64,000 nucleotides of DNA from Arenibacter sp. ARW7G5Y1 (GTDB taxonomy: Bacteria; Bacteroidota; Bacteroidia; Flavobacteriales; Flavobacteriaceae). The stretch spans positions 258,953-322,952 of the forward strand of contig NZ_QJJZ01000005.1 in NCBI RefSeq assembly GCF_003201775.1, given 5' to 3'. The translations under genes were made by a program, and so were the position numbers. Positions 46,954 through 56,700 of this stretch are shown piece by piece. The number at the start of each line of letters is the position of its first letter. Positions within the stretch are counted from its first letter, which is position 1. The notes beneath the pieces are model-generated. The model ran no database searches. It was not told the DNA's origin and was given only the letters and a program-made list of their open reading frames with translations.

Positions 46954-48462
46954 ATGAAGAAAAAATCGCCTTTTATAAGGATCATCACCGCCGTTGTACT
47001 CATAGGGACAGGTATATTCCTTGGAAAATCGTTCTTTGGACAAAAAAATATAGGGACCGTTCCTATTCCTTCCTCCCTAAAACATAGAAATGTAAGGCTA
47101 GCCAATGACTCGGTACAAGCTGTTTACGAACAAGAATTTTCAGGTAAGATCATAGAAGTCAAAAATGGTTCGTCCATTCAAAATGCCGTAAAAGAGGCCA
47201 ATCCAGGTGACCTAATACGTGTTTATCCGGGAACGTACTCGGAGAACGTTTACATTGACAAGGATAATATTAGCCTTCAAGGGGTGGTGATCAACGGAGA
47301 ATGGCCAACCTTGGATGGCCAAAAGGAAATAAATGATGCCTTCCTATATTCAGGCAATGGAATTCTAATCGAGAATTTTAAAATAATCCATTACAAAGGC
47401 AATGGTATAATGGGCCAAGCCGGTAACAATTTTACAATACGCAACAACTGGATTATAGATACCGGTGTTTATGGCATTTTTCCACAGTATGGCAAAAACG
47501 GTTTGGTAGCTCATAACGTACTGAGTAAAATTGCGGATGCTGCCATATATATTGGCATGTGCGATAATGTGGACGTACTGCACAATGAAGTATTTGACAA
47601 CGTTGCGGGTATAGAGATCGAGAATTCCAGGCACTGTTTGGTGGAAAACAATTATGCGCACAACAATACAGGGGGACTATTGGCATTTGTAACCCCGGGA
47701 CTTCCCATAAAAACTACCTTTGACGTTATCTTTAGAAACAATTTTGTGGTAAACAACAACCACGAAAACTTTGGTGCCCCCGGGTCTACGGTTTCGGGAA
47801 TTCCATCAGGTACGGGTATTTTAATCATGGCCGCCGATGATGTGATTGTTGAGAACAATATTATTACCGGCAATAACAACACAGGGATTACCATCGTGGA
47901 TCTCGCTACTGGGGCGCCCAAAGCCAACGATCCCAATTCCGAAGGAAACCCGGACAGGGTCGTTATTTTGGACAATATTATGTTCGAAAACGGCAACGAC
48001 CCAACGGGTGAAATAAAGGCCATAATGCTTACCCAAATGGATACCCATGGCCCTGATATTTTCGCCTATGGTGGAGGCTCCGGAAGTACCATAAGGGATA
48101 GAAACAAATATCGAACTTTTGGTTTGGAAAATTACGGCATCGCTCAAATAAGCGACACCCAAGATATCCCAACAATGAGGACTCCAGCGCCGGTGCCACC
48201 AAGATCGGTTTCCAAAGAAGAATTGGGCGAGCTCACCTATTATGGAGTCTGTGCTGGTTGTCACGCCTTTGGCACTAGACTGATAGGTCCGCCAACAGAA
48301 ATCCTACAGGCCATTCACCAAGACAACCCACAGGGCATAGTGGATTATATCACTGCTCCAAAAAACCTTAGGGAAGACTATCCGGAAATGCCTCCCCAGG
48401 ATTATTTATCGGAGGAAGCCAAAATGGCCGTAGCGGAGTATATTCTCTCATTAAAGCATTGA
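46954..48462 (+). CDS. Parallel beta-helix protein fused to a C-terminal cytochrome c domain
   Basis: This 502-residue protein has an N-terminal hydrophobic anchor or signal (about 9-29). A right-handed parallel beta-helix (about 65-360; PbH1/NosD-like repeats such as NGIMGQAGNNFTIRNNWIID and AAIYIGMCDNVDVLHNEVFD) is followed by a loop region. A single-haem cytochrome c domain lies at about 425-502: C433-A-G-C436-H437 with candidate sixth ligand Met479 in EDYPEMPPQDY. The fold suggests polysaccharide or mannuronan interaction, but no catalytic residues can be named. Its coupling to a di-haem peroxidase suggests electron exchange between them. Confidence 0.85.
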   Translation: MKKKSPFIRIITAVVLIGTGIFLGKSFFGQKNIGTVPIPSSLKHRNVRLANDSVQAVYEQEFSGKIIEVKNGSSIQNAVKEANPGDLIRVYPGTYSENVYIDKDNISLQGVVINGEWPTLDGQKEINDAFLYSGNGILIENFKIIHYKGNGIMGQAGNNFTIRNNWIIDTGVYGIFPQYGKNGLVAHNVLSKIADAAIYIGMCDNVDVLHNEVFDNVAGIEIENSRHCLVENNYAHNNTGGLLAFVTPGLPIKTTFDVIFRNNFVVNNNHENFGAPGSTVSGIPSGTGILIMAADDVIVENNIITGNNNTGITIVDLATGAPKANDPNSEGNPDRVVILDNIMFENGNDPTGEIKAIMLTQMDTHGPDIFAYGGGSGSTIRDRNKYRTFGLENYGIAQISDTQDIPTMRTPAPVPPRSVSKEELGELTYYGVCAGCHAFGTRLIGPPTEILQAIHQDNPQGIVDYITAPKNLREDYPEMPPQDYLSEEAKMAVAEYILSLKH

Positions 48463-48579
48463 ACCAAGGACACAGCTACAAAAAAATAGCTGCATCATTA
48501 CATTATCAGCGAATTATGATTTCAATTTGGTTCGAAATCAATACAAATGATTGCTATGACAAAAAAAATAAATAGTCAA

Positions 48580-48592
48580 GTACATTTTGTAC
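48580..48592. promoter_or_regulatory. Small palindrome upstream of the aldehyde dehydrogenase
   Basis: GTACATTTTGTAC contains the 5-bp inverted arms GTACA and TGTAC around TTT. It lies 74 bases before the aldehyde dehydrogenase start. It looks like an operator half-site pair, but chance is possible. Confidence 0.25.
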
Positions 48593-48665
48593 CTGATTTA
48601 TAATATAATATTAATGTTATGCCATATGGGAAGGTTGTGGATGTTTTTTATATTAATTTAATGCC

Positions 48666-50030
48666 ATGAAGATACTGGAAAAACAACGTGAATTTTTTGC
48701 AACACAAAAGACCAAAGATGTTCCATTTCGAAAAAATGCCCTAAGGCGATTGCAAAAAGAAATAATTGCCCGTGAAGATGATATTGCGGAAGCCATTTAC
48801 AAAGATTTCAAAAAACCTAAATTTGAGACCCTGGCAGCAGAAACACAGTTTGTTTTGGCAGAGCTAAAATTGGTATTAAAAAATATTGACAATTGGGCAA
48901 GTCCCGAAAGGAAATCGGCCTCCTTGATGAATTGGCCGTCTTCAGATTGGATCTATAGGGAGCCCTTTGGGGCAGTCCTTATTATTGCCCCATGGAATTA
49001 TCCTTTTCAATTGGTATTTGCCCCAATGATCGCTGCCCTTGCTGCAGGAAATACGGTTGTTGTAAAACCTTCCGAAGCAACACCCCATACAGCGTCGATC
49101 ATATCGGAGATCATCTCTGCCGTTTTTGAATCGGAACATGTAGCCGTAGTGGAAGGTGGTGTGGAAGTATCCCAAGAACTTTTATCCCAAAAATGGGATT
49201 ACATATTTTTTACGGGAAGTACCCGGGTAGGTAAAATAGTCTATGAGGCAGCGGCAAAACACCTTACCCCTGTCACCTTGGAACTAGGTGGTAAGAACCC
49301 CACAATAGTGGATGAAACGGCATCCATCAACCTGGCCGCAAAACGCATTGTTTGGGGCAAATTCTTAAATGCGGGCCAAACCTGCATTGCTCCAGATTAT
49401 ATACTTGTCCATAAAGAAGTGAAGGACCAGCTTGTGGCTGCCTTAATAAAAAATATCACCAAATGCTATGGAGAAAACATAGAGCAATCTCCCGATTATA
49501 CCAGAGCAGTTAACAAAGGGCATTATGATGGATTAAAAGATATGCTAGTGGGCGAAAAAATACTTTTTGGCGGAGATTGTAACGATGAGGACAACTACCT
49601 ATCCCCTACACTGGTAGAGGAGCCCAAATTAGACAGTAAATTGATGCATGGTGAAATTTTCGGGCCAATTCTACCAATTCTTGCCTACTCCAATGAAGAT
49701 GACATAGATAGGCATATAACGAATTACGGAAAGCCCTTGGCCACCTATATCTTTTCGAACCGAAAATCATTTCAGAAAAAAATAATCAATAAATACAGTT
49801 TTGGCGGGGGTGCTATCAATGATACCGTAATTCAAATTACGAATAAAAACCTCCCTTTTGGAGGAGTTGGAGCTAGTGGAATAGGAGCTTATCACGGTAA
49901 AAGATCCTTCGACCTTTTTTCACATCATAAGGCCATTGTTAAAAAAGCAAATTGGTTGGATGCACCACTCCGATATCCCCCTTACAACCTGCCCATGTTA
50001 ATTGTAAAAAAAATAAAACACCTGTTTTAG
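48666..50030 (+). CDS. Class 3-like NAD(P)-dependent aldehyde dehydrogenase
   Basis: This 454-residue enzyme has the ALDH catalytic pair: Glu in VTLELGGKNPTIVDE (about residue 207) and Cys in NAGQTCIAPDYILVH (about residue 241). The cofactor motif FFTGSTRVGKIVYEAA is also present. The short length and C-terminal PPYN.P segment match class 3/fatty-aldehyde dehydrogenases (ALDH3, AlkH-like), which oxidise aldehydes to acids. The N-terminus begins directly at the family start (MKILEKQREFFATQ), so the ATG at 48666 is well placed. It is alone, with intergenic DNA on both sides. Confidence 0.92.
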   Translation: MKILEKQREFFATQKTKDVPFRKNALRRLQKEIIAREDDIAEAIYKDFKKPKFETLAAETQFVLAELKLVLKNIDNWASPERKSASLMNWPSSDWIYREPFGAVLIIAPWNYPFQLVFAPMIAALAAGNTVVVKPSEATPHTASIISEIISAVFESEHVAVVEGGVEVSQELLSQKWDYIFFTGSTRVGKIVYEAAAKHLTPVTLELGGKNPTIVDETASINLAAKRIVWGKFLNAGQTCIAPDYILVHKEVKDQLVAALIKNITKCYGENIEQSPDYTRAVNKGHYDGLKDMLVGEKILFGGDCNDEDNYLSPTLVEEPKLDSKLMHGEIFGPILPILAYSNEDDIDRHITNYGKPLATYIFSNRKSFQKKIINKYSFGGGAINDTVIQITNKNLPFGGVGASGIGAYHGKRSFDLFSHHKAIVKKANWLDAPLRYPPYNLPMLIVKKIKHLF

Positions 50031-50698
50031 CCATGCAACCTGGCAGCCAATGATCTACCCTCCCCTATGGCCACTTAACAATCAACTGTGTTTAAGGGGG
50101 GTAAACATTGCCTTTGGCCAAATAGTATTGGCATTCTGGTATTTTTAAGATATGTCGATCTATGAATACTTAGTGAGTAAACTATAATAGCCCAGGGGAC
50201 TATGTACCAATCCCAAAACCCCGTTGAAAAGGCAATGGCCGGCCCAACCCCGACTCCTCAACGAGTTTGTGCCTACAGTAAATGATTCCACAAATTATAG
50301 AAACCAAAACAAATGGACACCTCTACAATAAAGCGTACCCCTAATTTATTTTTAACAATCCGTTAACGATTATTATTTATACCTTAGAATTGGCTATTAG
50401 ATAAAAGGGATTTAGGCAAATGCCTTTCCTTCTTTATTGTCACGCCTTTAAATAACACTATTTTTTCTATGCACATAGCATCTACTTAGTATTATAAATA
50501 GCAAGTGCCATCTGGCCTTGTTGAAATAAAAAGGGGCAACCGCTCTATCCCAAAGCCATCATTTCTCCAATTGCCCATTGAACGCGGTAAAAAAAACTTT
50601 ATGCAAAAGAACCAATTTCCATAGTTGAATACCTAATCGTACACAGGTTAAACTGAAAATATAATGAGAACAAATAATAGATTTTCTATAAAACTATC
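50031..50698. other. Intergenic region of about 670 bp
   Basis: There is no open frame of note and no terminator-like hairpin. CGTTAACG at 50361-50368 is an 8-bp perfect palindrome within an AT-rich tract. The sequence may include eroded DNA, but nothing is recognised. Confidence 0.4.
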
Positions 50699-51964
50699 AT
50701 GCTGATCACCACACTTTTTTTTATTGCCGGCTATATGATCATAGCACTGGAGCATGTTGTTAAAATTAACAAGGCAGCTACCGCATTGTTTATTGGGGTT
50801 GCATTATGGATCATAGTTGCCTATTCGGGAGTTAATTTTTCAGAAACCTTAATACAGCTTAAGGAACATTTTGAAGAAATTTCCGAAATTCTCTTCTTTC
50901 TACTTGGAGCAATGACCATTGTTGAATTGATAGACATACATAATGGATTTGAAATTATCCTAAGGGTCATAAAAACTCGAAGCATGTTAGTCCTACTTTG
51001 GGTACTTTGCTTGCTTACTTTTTTCCTATCCGCTGTCTTGGACAACCTAACCACCACAATTGTCATGATGGCCATTTTAAGAAAATTCTTTAAAAGCAAA
51101 TTGGACCTTTGGTATTTTGCCGGGTTTATCATCATTGCCGCCAATGCAGGTGGTGCCTGGTCTCCCATTGGCGACGTTACCACAATTATGCTTTGGAATG
51201 GGGGTCAAGTTTCCACAAATACCATAATAACCGAGGTATTCTTACCTAGTTTGGTCTGTTTATTGGTTCCTTTATTAATTGCCTCGTATAATTATAAGGG
51301 CAGAACTATTGAAGCCGAGGTTCCCACTCCCCCTACGACACATCAAATTAGTCCTGGGGAAAGCAATTTTATTTTGATTTTGGGTGTAGGTCTGCTTTTA
51401 ATGGTACCGGTATTTAAAGCTATTACACATCTACCTCCTTTTTTAGGGATGTTATTTAGTTTATGTTTATTGTGGTTGATCACGGAAATACTGCATAAAA
51501 ATAAACCTATTGAACTAAAACACCATTTATCCGTCGCTTATACGGTTCAAAAAATTGATACCCCCAGTATTCTTTTCTTTTTAGGGATTCTGTTGGCGGT
51601 TGCCGCCATACAAACCAATGGCTCTTTGGAATTTATGGGGAGTGCATTAGAAACCGCTTTTCACGATTTCCATATTACCAATACCTTATTGGGGCTTTTA
51701 TCGTCCTTGATAGACAATGTACCTTTGGTGGCTGGTGCCATGGGTATGTATTCTATGGAAACCTTTCCACAAAATCATGAATTCTGGACATTTTTGGCCT
51801 ATTGCGCAGGTACTGGGGGTAGTGTTCTTGTTATAGGTTCTGCCGCTGGAGTGGCAGCAATGGGAATTTTAAAAATAGATTTTTTATGGTACTTGCGCCA
51901 TATAGCCTGGCTGGCCTTACTTGGCTACTTTTCAGGCATATTGGTCTTTATTTTAATCAACTAA
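50699..51964 (+). CDS. nhaD: NhaD-type sodium/proton antiporter
   Basis: This 421-residue inner-membrane protein has about 11-12 transmembrane helices and belongs to the IT-superfamily NhaD group. Conserved elements are ALEHVVKINKAATALFIGV, FFLLGAMTIVELID, FLSAVLDNLTTTIVMM, AANAGGAWSPIGDVTTIMLW and SSLIDNVPLVAGAMGMY. NhaD exchanges Na+ or Li+ for H+ and is common in marine Bacteroidota. The long 5' gap suggests its own promoter. An IS1595 element lies downstream. Confidence 0.92.
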   Translation: MLITTLFFIAGYMIIALEHVVKINKAATALFIGVALWIIVAYSGVNFSETLIQLKEHFEEISEILFFLLGAMTIVELIDIHNGFEIILRVIKTRSMLVLLWVLCLLTFFLSAVLDNLTTTIVMMAILRKFFKSKLDLWYFAGFIIIAANAGGAWSPIGDVTTIMLWNGGQVSTNTIITEVFLPSLVCLLVPLLIASYNYKGRTIEAEVPTPPTTHQISPGESNFILILGVGLLLMVPVFKAITHLPPFLGMLFSLCLLWLITEILHKNKPIELKHHLSVAYTVQKIDTPSILFFLGILLAVAAIQTNGSLEFMGSALETAFHDFHITNTLLGLLSSLIDNVPLVAGAMGMYSMETFPQNHEFWTFLAYCAGTGGSVLVIGSAAGVAAMGILKIDFLWYLRHIAWLALLGYFSGILVFILIN

Positions 51965-52150
51965 GACTAAGTCTGAGTCCACCTCAAAACATAAAAATTG
52001 TGTAAACGTAACGGATAAAGATTCTTAAAACCCCAATCATTGCCCGAGTAACATATTGAGTCATCTGTGATGAAATTATGCCCAAGCCAATTAATGATGA
52101 CTTCTTTATCTATAAGGCATGTACACAGAAACGCTTTTAATAAAAAAAAA

Positions 52151-52162
52151 TAGAGGTCAGTA
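52151..52162 (+). repeat. Left inverted repeat of the IS1595 element
   Basis: TAGAGGTCAGTA is the perfect reverse complement of the right end at 53098-53109. Confidence 0.85.
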
Positions 52163-52202
52163 TTTAAATACGTAATTTTATTGACAGTAAATATATTGAA
52201 TT

Positions 52203-53096
52203 ATGGATGTTTTTAAAGGGCAAAACCTTCTAGAGTTCTCCGATCGGTTCAAAACGGACGGTGATTGCAAGGAATATTTGGCTTCGATCAAGGCCAAAAC
52301 GGACTATAAATGTACAAGGTGCAATCACAATGCCTGTCAAGTACGTAAGGATTTCGCAAGGCAGTGCAATATTTGTCGCCATATAGAATCCGCTACCGCC
52401 GATACACTTTTCCACAAGGTGAAATTCGGGGTCCGGAAGGCATTTTTCATATGTTTTGAAATGGCTACAAGCACAAAGAGCCTATCGGCAAGTTATATGG
52501 CCGTACGTTATGGAGTAACCGAAAAAACGGCAAGGTTGTTTATGCTGAAAGTCCGGGAGGCCATGGCTTCTAGCGGGAACAACCCGATGGACGGCGTCGT
52601 CCATGTCGACGAGTTCGTACTGGGCGGCAAGGATGAAGGAAAAACGGGAAGAAGCTATGACAGCAAGAAAAAGAAAGCGGTCACGGCCGTTCAGTTAACA
52701 AAGGAAGGGAAGGTAAAAAGGATGTACGCCATGAAAATAGATGATTTTTCGGCACGATCTCTTCAATATATATTCGTCAACCACATAAACCGGGAAGCAA
52801 AAGTGACCACCGATAAATGGAGGGGTTATAGGCCTATATCAAAGGCTTACGATATAACCCAGATACCGAGCAACAAGGGACTTAATTTCAAGGCCCTGCA
52901 CACGATGATACATCAGGTGAAATCCTGGATCAGGACTATTTACTCCTGGGTCAGCGATGATAACCTGAACAGGTATTTCAACGAATTTTGTTTTAGGATA
53001 AACCGTTCCCAGAGCAAGGACACAATATTCAATAACCTGATTACAAAAATGGTGAAAGGCGATAAAGTTTATCACTCCCAGTTAATAAGTAACTAA
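52203..53096 (+). CDS. IS1595-family transposase
   Basis: This 297-residue protein has an N-terminal zinc-ribbon (about 35-62, C-x2-C...C-x2-C: CTRCNHN and CNICRHIE). The ISXO2-like DDE domain has the first Asp in VVHVDEFVLGGKDEGK and the second in VTTDKWRGYRPI. The C-terminal acidic residue lies in SDDNLNRYFNEFCFRINR. Length and domains are intact, so the element is probably active. It fills the element from just inside the left end to 13 bases before the right end. Its codon use looks somewhat different from that of its neighbours, in line with mobility. Confidence 0.93.
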   Translation: MDVFKGQNLLEFSDRFKTDGDCKEYLASIKAKTDYKCTRCNHNACQVRKDFARQCNICRHIESATADTLFHKVKFGVRKAFFICFEMATSTKSLSASYMAVRYGVTEKTARLFMLKVREAMASSGNNPMDGVVHVDEFVLGGKDEGKTGRSYDSKKKKAVTAVQLTKEGKVKRMYAMKIDDFSARSLQYIFVNHINREAKVTTDKWRGYRPISKAYDITQIPSNKGLNFKALHTMIHQVKSWIRTIYSWVSDDNLNRYFNEFCFRINRSQSKDTIFNNLITKMVKGDKVYHSQLISN

Positions 53097-53097
53097 C

Positions 53098-53109
53098 TAC
53101 TGACCTCTA
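53098..53109 (-). repeat. Right inverted repeat of the IS1595 element
   Basis: TACTGACCTCTA is the perfect reverse complement of 52151-52162. The A8 target duplication follows directly. Confidence 0.85.
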
Positions 53110-53118
53110 AAAAAAAAT

Positions 53119-53149
53119 AACCCTGCCCTAAAGAAAGCAGGGTTTTTAT
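53119..53149. terminator. Bidirectional terminator next to the IS insertion
   Basis: The stem AACCCTGC (53119-53126) and GCAGGGTT (53137-53144) has a 10-nt loop and a T-rich right flank. On the minus strand its U-tract is the A8 run at 53110-53117, the target duplication of the IS. It ends the small minus-strand gene at 53170. Confidence 0.85.
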
Positions 53150-53169
53150 ACCACAATGTACTTTGGAGG

Positions 53170-53376
53170 CTAACCTGCCAAATCCAGCATTTTACCGTTT
53201 TTTAATTCACCAAGTACTGTAACGTCTTTGCTTTTCTTATATTCTGCAAGGGCAAGAAGCATTTGCTCCTCCGTGTCCCTTCTGATTTTTATACCTCCAG
53301 TTTTCTGGTTTCTATTACGAACTTCAATGTAATATCCGTCCTTAAGTTCCGTTGGTTTTGTCGCCGGCCTTCCCAT
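53170..53376 (-). CDS. Small conserved Flavobacteriia-type protein of unknown function
   Basis: This 68-residue basic protein starts MGRPATKPTELKDGYYIEVR, contains GGIKIRRDTEEQMLLALAEY and ends VLGELKNGKMLDLAG. The GRPATKP start resembles an AT-hook-like tract. The compact, charged composition and a dedicated terminator support a real gene. Proteins of similar sequence are, to my knowledge, frequent in Flavobacteriaceae, but no function is established. It is probably cytosolic and possibly nucleic-acid-binding (inference). Confidence 0.7.
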   Translation of the reverse strand: MGRPATKPTELKDGYYIEVRNRNQKTGGIKIRRDTEEQMLLALAEYKKSKDVTVLGELKNGKMLDLAG

Positions 53377-53771
53377 ATTTAATAACTCGTTTTTACTGTT
53401 TAACTATTAATTCTATTTGTGCTAAATCTCCTTAGTCGTATAAACGTTTGAAAACTTAACACATTAATCAGGAATAATATGGCTTATTAATATATAAACC
53501 TAAAAAACAGTCACTTTTAACATAAACTTAGCAGAAAGAGGCTTTGATTCCTGCCAAGGTATCAACTAGGTTGTAATACCTCCTACTCACTTTTTTGAAC
53601 TAGGAATGGAGCGTAAGTCAATACAGATATGAACAATTTGAATACTGGAAAAGAAACACCCAAAAGTCCCATCCAAAACAACCAAGGACCTTTCCAATGT
53701 AAAAGGCCGGTATAAGGAAAATCCTATAACCAGCCTTTGTACCAAATATTAAAAATTAACTGCCAACTCGA
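53377..53771. other. Intergenic region of about 395 bp
   Basis: This lies between the small minus-strand gene and the end of the catabolic cluster. No gene or clear hairpin was found. The promoter of the small gene should lie in its left part. Confidence 0.4.
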
Positions 53772-56700
53772 TTATTTGCCGTGAGGGTGCTCTTTTAACA
53801 ATTCCTCTGGCGAATAAAAGCCTTGCTTGTCCTTGATCTGCTCGCGTACCTCTTTCACTTTCTCCGGTGAAATTGGGGCGGCTTTATTGCCGAAGGTATT
53901 CCTTACATAGGTCAATACGGCTGCAGTTTCATCTGCAGTAAGTAAATTTCCAAATGGTGTCATAGGTACCTGACCCGGATAGGTCTTACCATTGACAACA
54001 ATAGGCCCCATAAGACCCTTGGTAGTAAGTTTTATAAGCCTATCCTCATTACCGGTAACCCATTCGGAGCCAGCAAGGGGAGGAAAACCAGAAGCTTCCA
54101 GTCCTTGACCATCTGCTTGGTGACAGGTGGCACAATAACCATCCCTCATATATATTTCCCTTCCGGCAACCAATAATTCCAAATCCTTTCCCTTTAGATC
54201 CGTTTTAATCACTTCTTTGGGCTCTTCGCCCGCCTTGTGCCCGTTTAAATGGGCGATTGCCGATTCATATGGTTTTTCCATCCATTTATCCAAACCTTTT
54301 TTACCAGCTTCTGTGATTATGGGAATTCCAATATCCCTACCCAACCACGAGGCTGCTACCAAGGCTTCCAACCTTACCCTTGGATTGTCATCCTTGGCTG
54401 CCTGCATAAGAAGTTCGGCCTGATCGGGAATTTGATGTCCTGCATAGCGAAGAACGCCTACTGCAGCTGCCCGAGCCTTAAAATCTTTGGCATTCAACAC
54501 TTGTTTTAGCAATTCCCCGTCAACCTTATCCAAGCCCCATGTAACCCAAAGGGCTTCCAAAACATGGTGTTCGTATCTAGGGTCTGTGGTATCCAAGTTT
54601 GCTACCCATGTCTTTAACCTCGACAATACCTCAGAGGCATCCCTTGCTCGTAATTCCCTTTTGGTCCTATAACGGGTACGGTATTCCGGAAGCTTAAGAT
54701 TGTCCAATAATTCGTCAATGTTGGCATCGACTATCTTGGCAGGTTCTACCAAGGGCCTGGATGGATAAGTAATCCGATAGATCCTCCCATGAACGTGGTC
54801 ACGTAATGGATCACGGGCATTGTGCTGCATATGGCCAATTAGCACATTGTGCCAATCTATGAAATACAAGGAGCCATCCGGGGCAAATTCCATATCTACA
54901 GGTCTAAAATTCTTATCGCTTGAAGAAATTAGATCCTCCTGATGTTTACTAACATAACCAGCGGTTTTAGAGTCATCTACCATGGAATGTTCCTTAATCC
55001 CTAAAAACCCAATTGTATTGGCAATCAACATATTGCCCTGAGCCGCGTCAGGAAAATGTCTACTCGACACAAATTCCAATCCTGAAGTGGGTCTCACTAA
55101 ATGGTCTTTTTCTATAAGGTTTTCCGGTAAAGGCGAACTTACGCCGTACCTGGGCACAATGGTTCCGGGCATCATCCAAGTGGCAGAGGGTCCCGACGTA
55201 TGTTCAAAAAACGGTTGCCCCCAATCATCGAAGGCAATACCCCATGGATTTGGAATGGGCAATTGCGCGGTACGCTCCAAATAATGTCTTTGTGGGCTAT
55301 ACCTGTAGAACCCTCCGTTGGTACCCCTAACGGTTCCATAAGCAGTTTCCACATTGGTATGAAGAAACACTCCCTCACCCATATAGATTGCCCCGGAAGG
55401 ATCTGCTGTGAAAGCGCTAATGGCGTGGTGGGTATCATGGTCATCAAAACCACTTAAAATAATATCCTTTGCATCGGCCTTGTCGTCACCATCAGTATCC
55501 TTTAACAATACCAGGTTGGTACCTTGGGAAACATATACTCCTTCTGGTGCAAATTCAAATCCTATAGTAAGATGAAGTCCGTCCGCAAAAACAGTTTGCT
55601 TATCTGCCTTACCATCATTATCGGTATCCTCAAATATTAATAACTTATCATTGGGTTTACTATCACCCGGTTTGTAATGTGGATAACTGGGCATTACCCC
55701 TACCCATAACCTTCCTTTATTGTCGAAGGAAATTTGCACTGGATTGGCTAGATCGGGAAATTCCACTTCTGAAGCAAAAAGTTCCACTTTATAGCCCGGT
55801 GCCGGTTTAATCTTGTCCAGTGCATCCTGGCCGTACAGATATTCCGGTGTTCCATTTTTATTGCTAGGCTTATAATTGGTCTTTACTTCGGGCAATGTTC
55901 TGGTTTTGGCATCACTTTTGGCCAAATCCATTTTCTTACCCTCTAGGGCTTGCCAAATAGCCGTATCCCTTATGGCGGTCATCTGCCTTATCTTCTCAAT
56001 TTCATAAGGGTAATTATCCGGACCAAATGGGTCATAACGCCTTCCATAGGCATGTACCCCGTTCGGGATCTTAAAATCGTTATGCCAGAACCAGTTTTTC
56101 TCATTTACAGCTTCATTTACCAATTCACGGTTTTCTTCCAACTTAATTTCTTTAGACCCGAAAACTTTATCGGCCAGCAATGTGGCAAACTTCCGATATC
56201 CGAAATCGTTCAACTGAAATCCATCCTGGGTCAAATCCGTACTTTCCGTTTGGTACCATTCCTTGGTCTGTTCATAGGCGTCCACCAGAAGGACACCCTC
56301 TTCAGCTGCAACTTCCTTCATGGCAGCCGTATAAAGTTCAAGGTTCCCATTTTCCTTTTTTCCATCCGGTAGATCCATCTTATCTGAAAGATCTTCAAAG
56401 GCAATAGGTGAAACAAGGGCCAACTGCGGAGGAGTGGAACCATTATATTTTTGATTGAGCGTGTGCTTGATAAAGGCCCGTAATTCTTCCTTGTAATTAT
56501 CCACTCCCTCTGGTCCTTCAAAGGATTCGGGATACCCAAAAAATCCGATGATAATATCGGCCTTCAAGCTAGTAATCCATTCATCTGGAGAAGGAAAATG
56601 ACCTATTGGGCCCGATCTGCGTCCGTTTTCATCATCCTCAAAATGTATGGCTTGTCCGGATTCGTGCTCAAATTTTTCCGCACCTGGAAAGGCCCATGGC

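Larger units (their letters stand above)
52151..53109 (+). mobile_element. IS1595-family insertion sequence, intact
   Basis: This 959-bp element has terminal inverted repeats TAGAGGTCAGTA (52151-52162) and TACTGACCTCTA (53098-53109), with weaker pairing continuing about 12 bases inward. Eight A residues flank it on each side (52143-52150 and 53110-53117), matching the 8-bp target duplication of IS1595 elements, although the homopolymer makes the exact ends uncertain. It carries one full-length transposase. The element sits in the A-tract beside a terminator stem, between nhaD and a small minus-strand gene. Confidence 0.88.
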
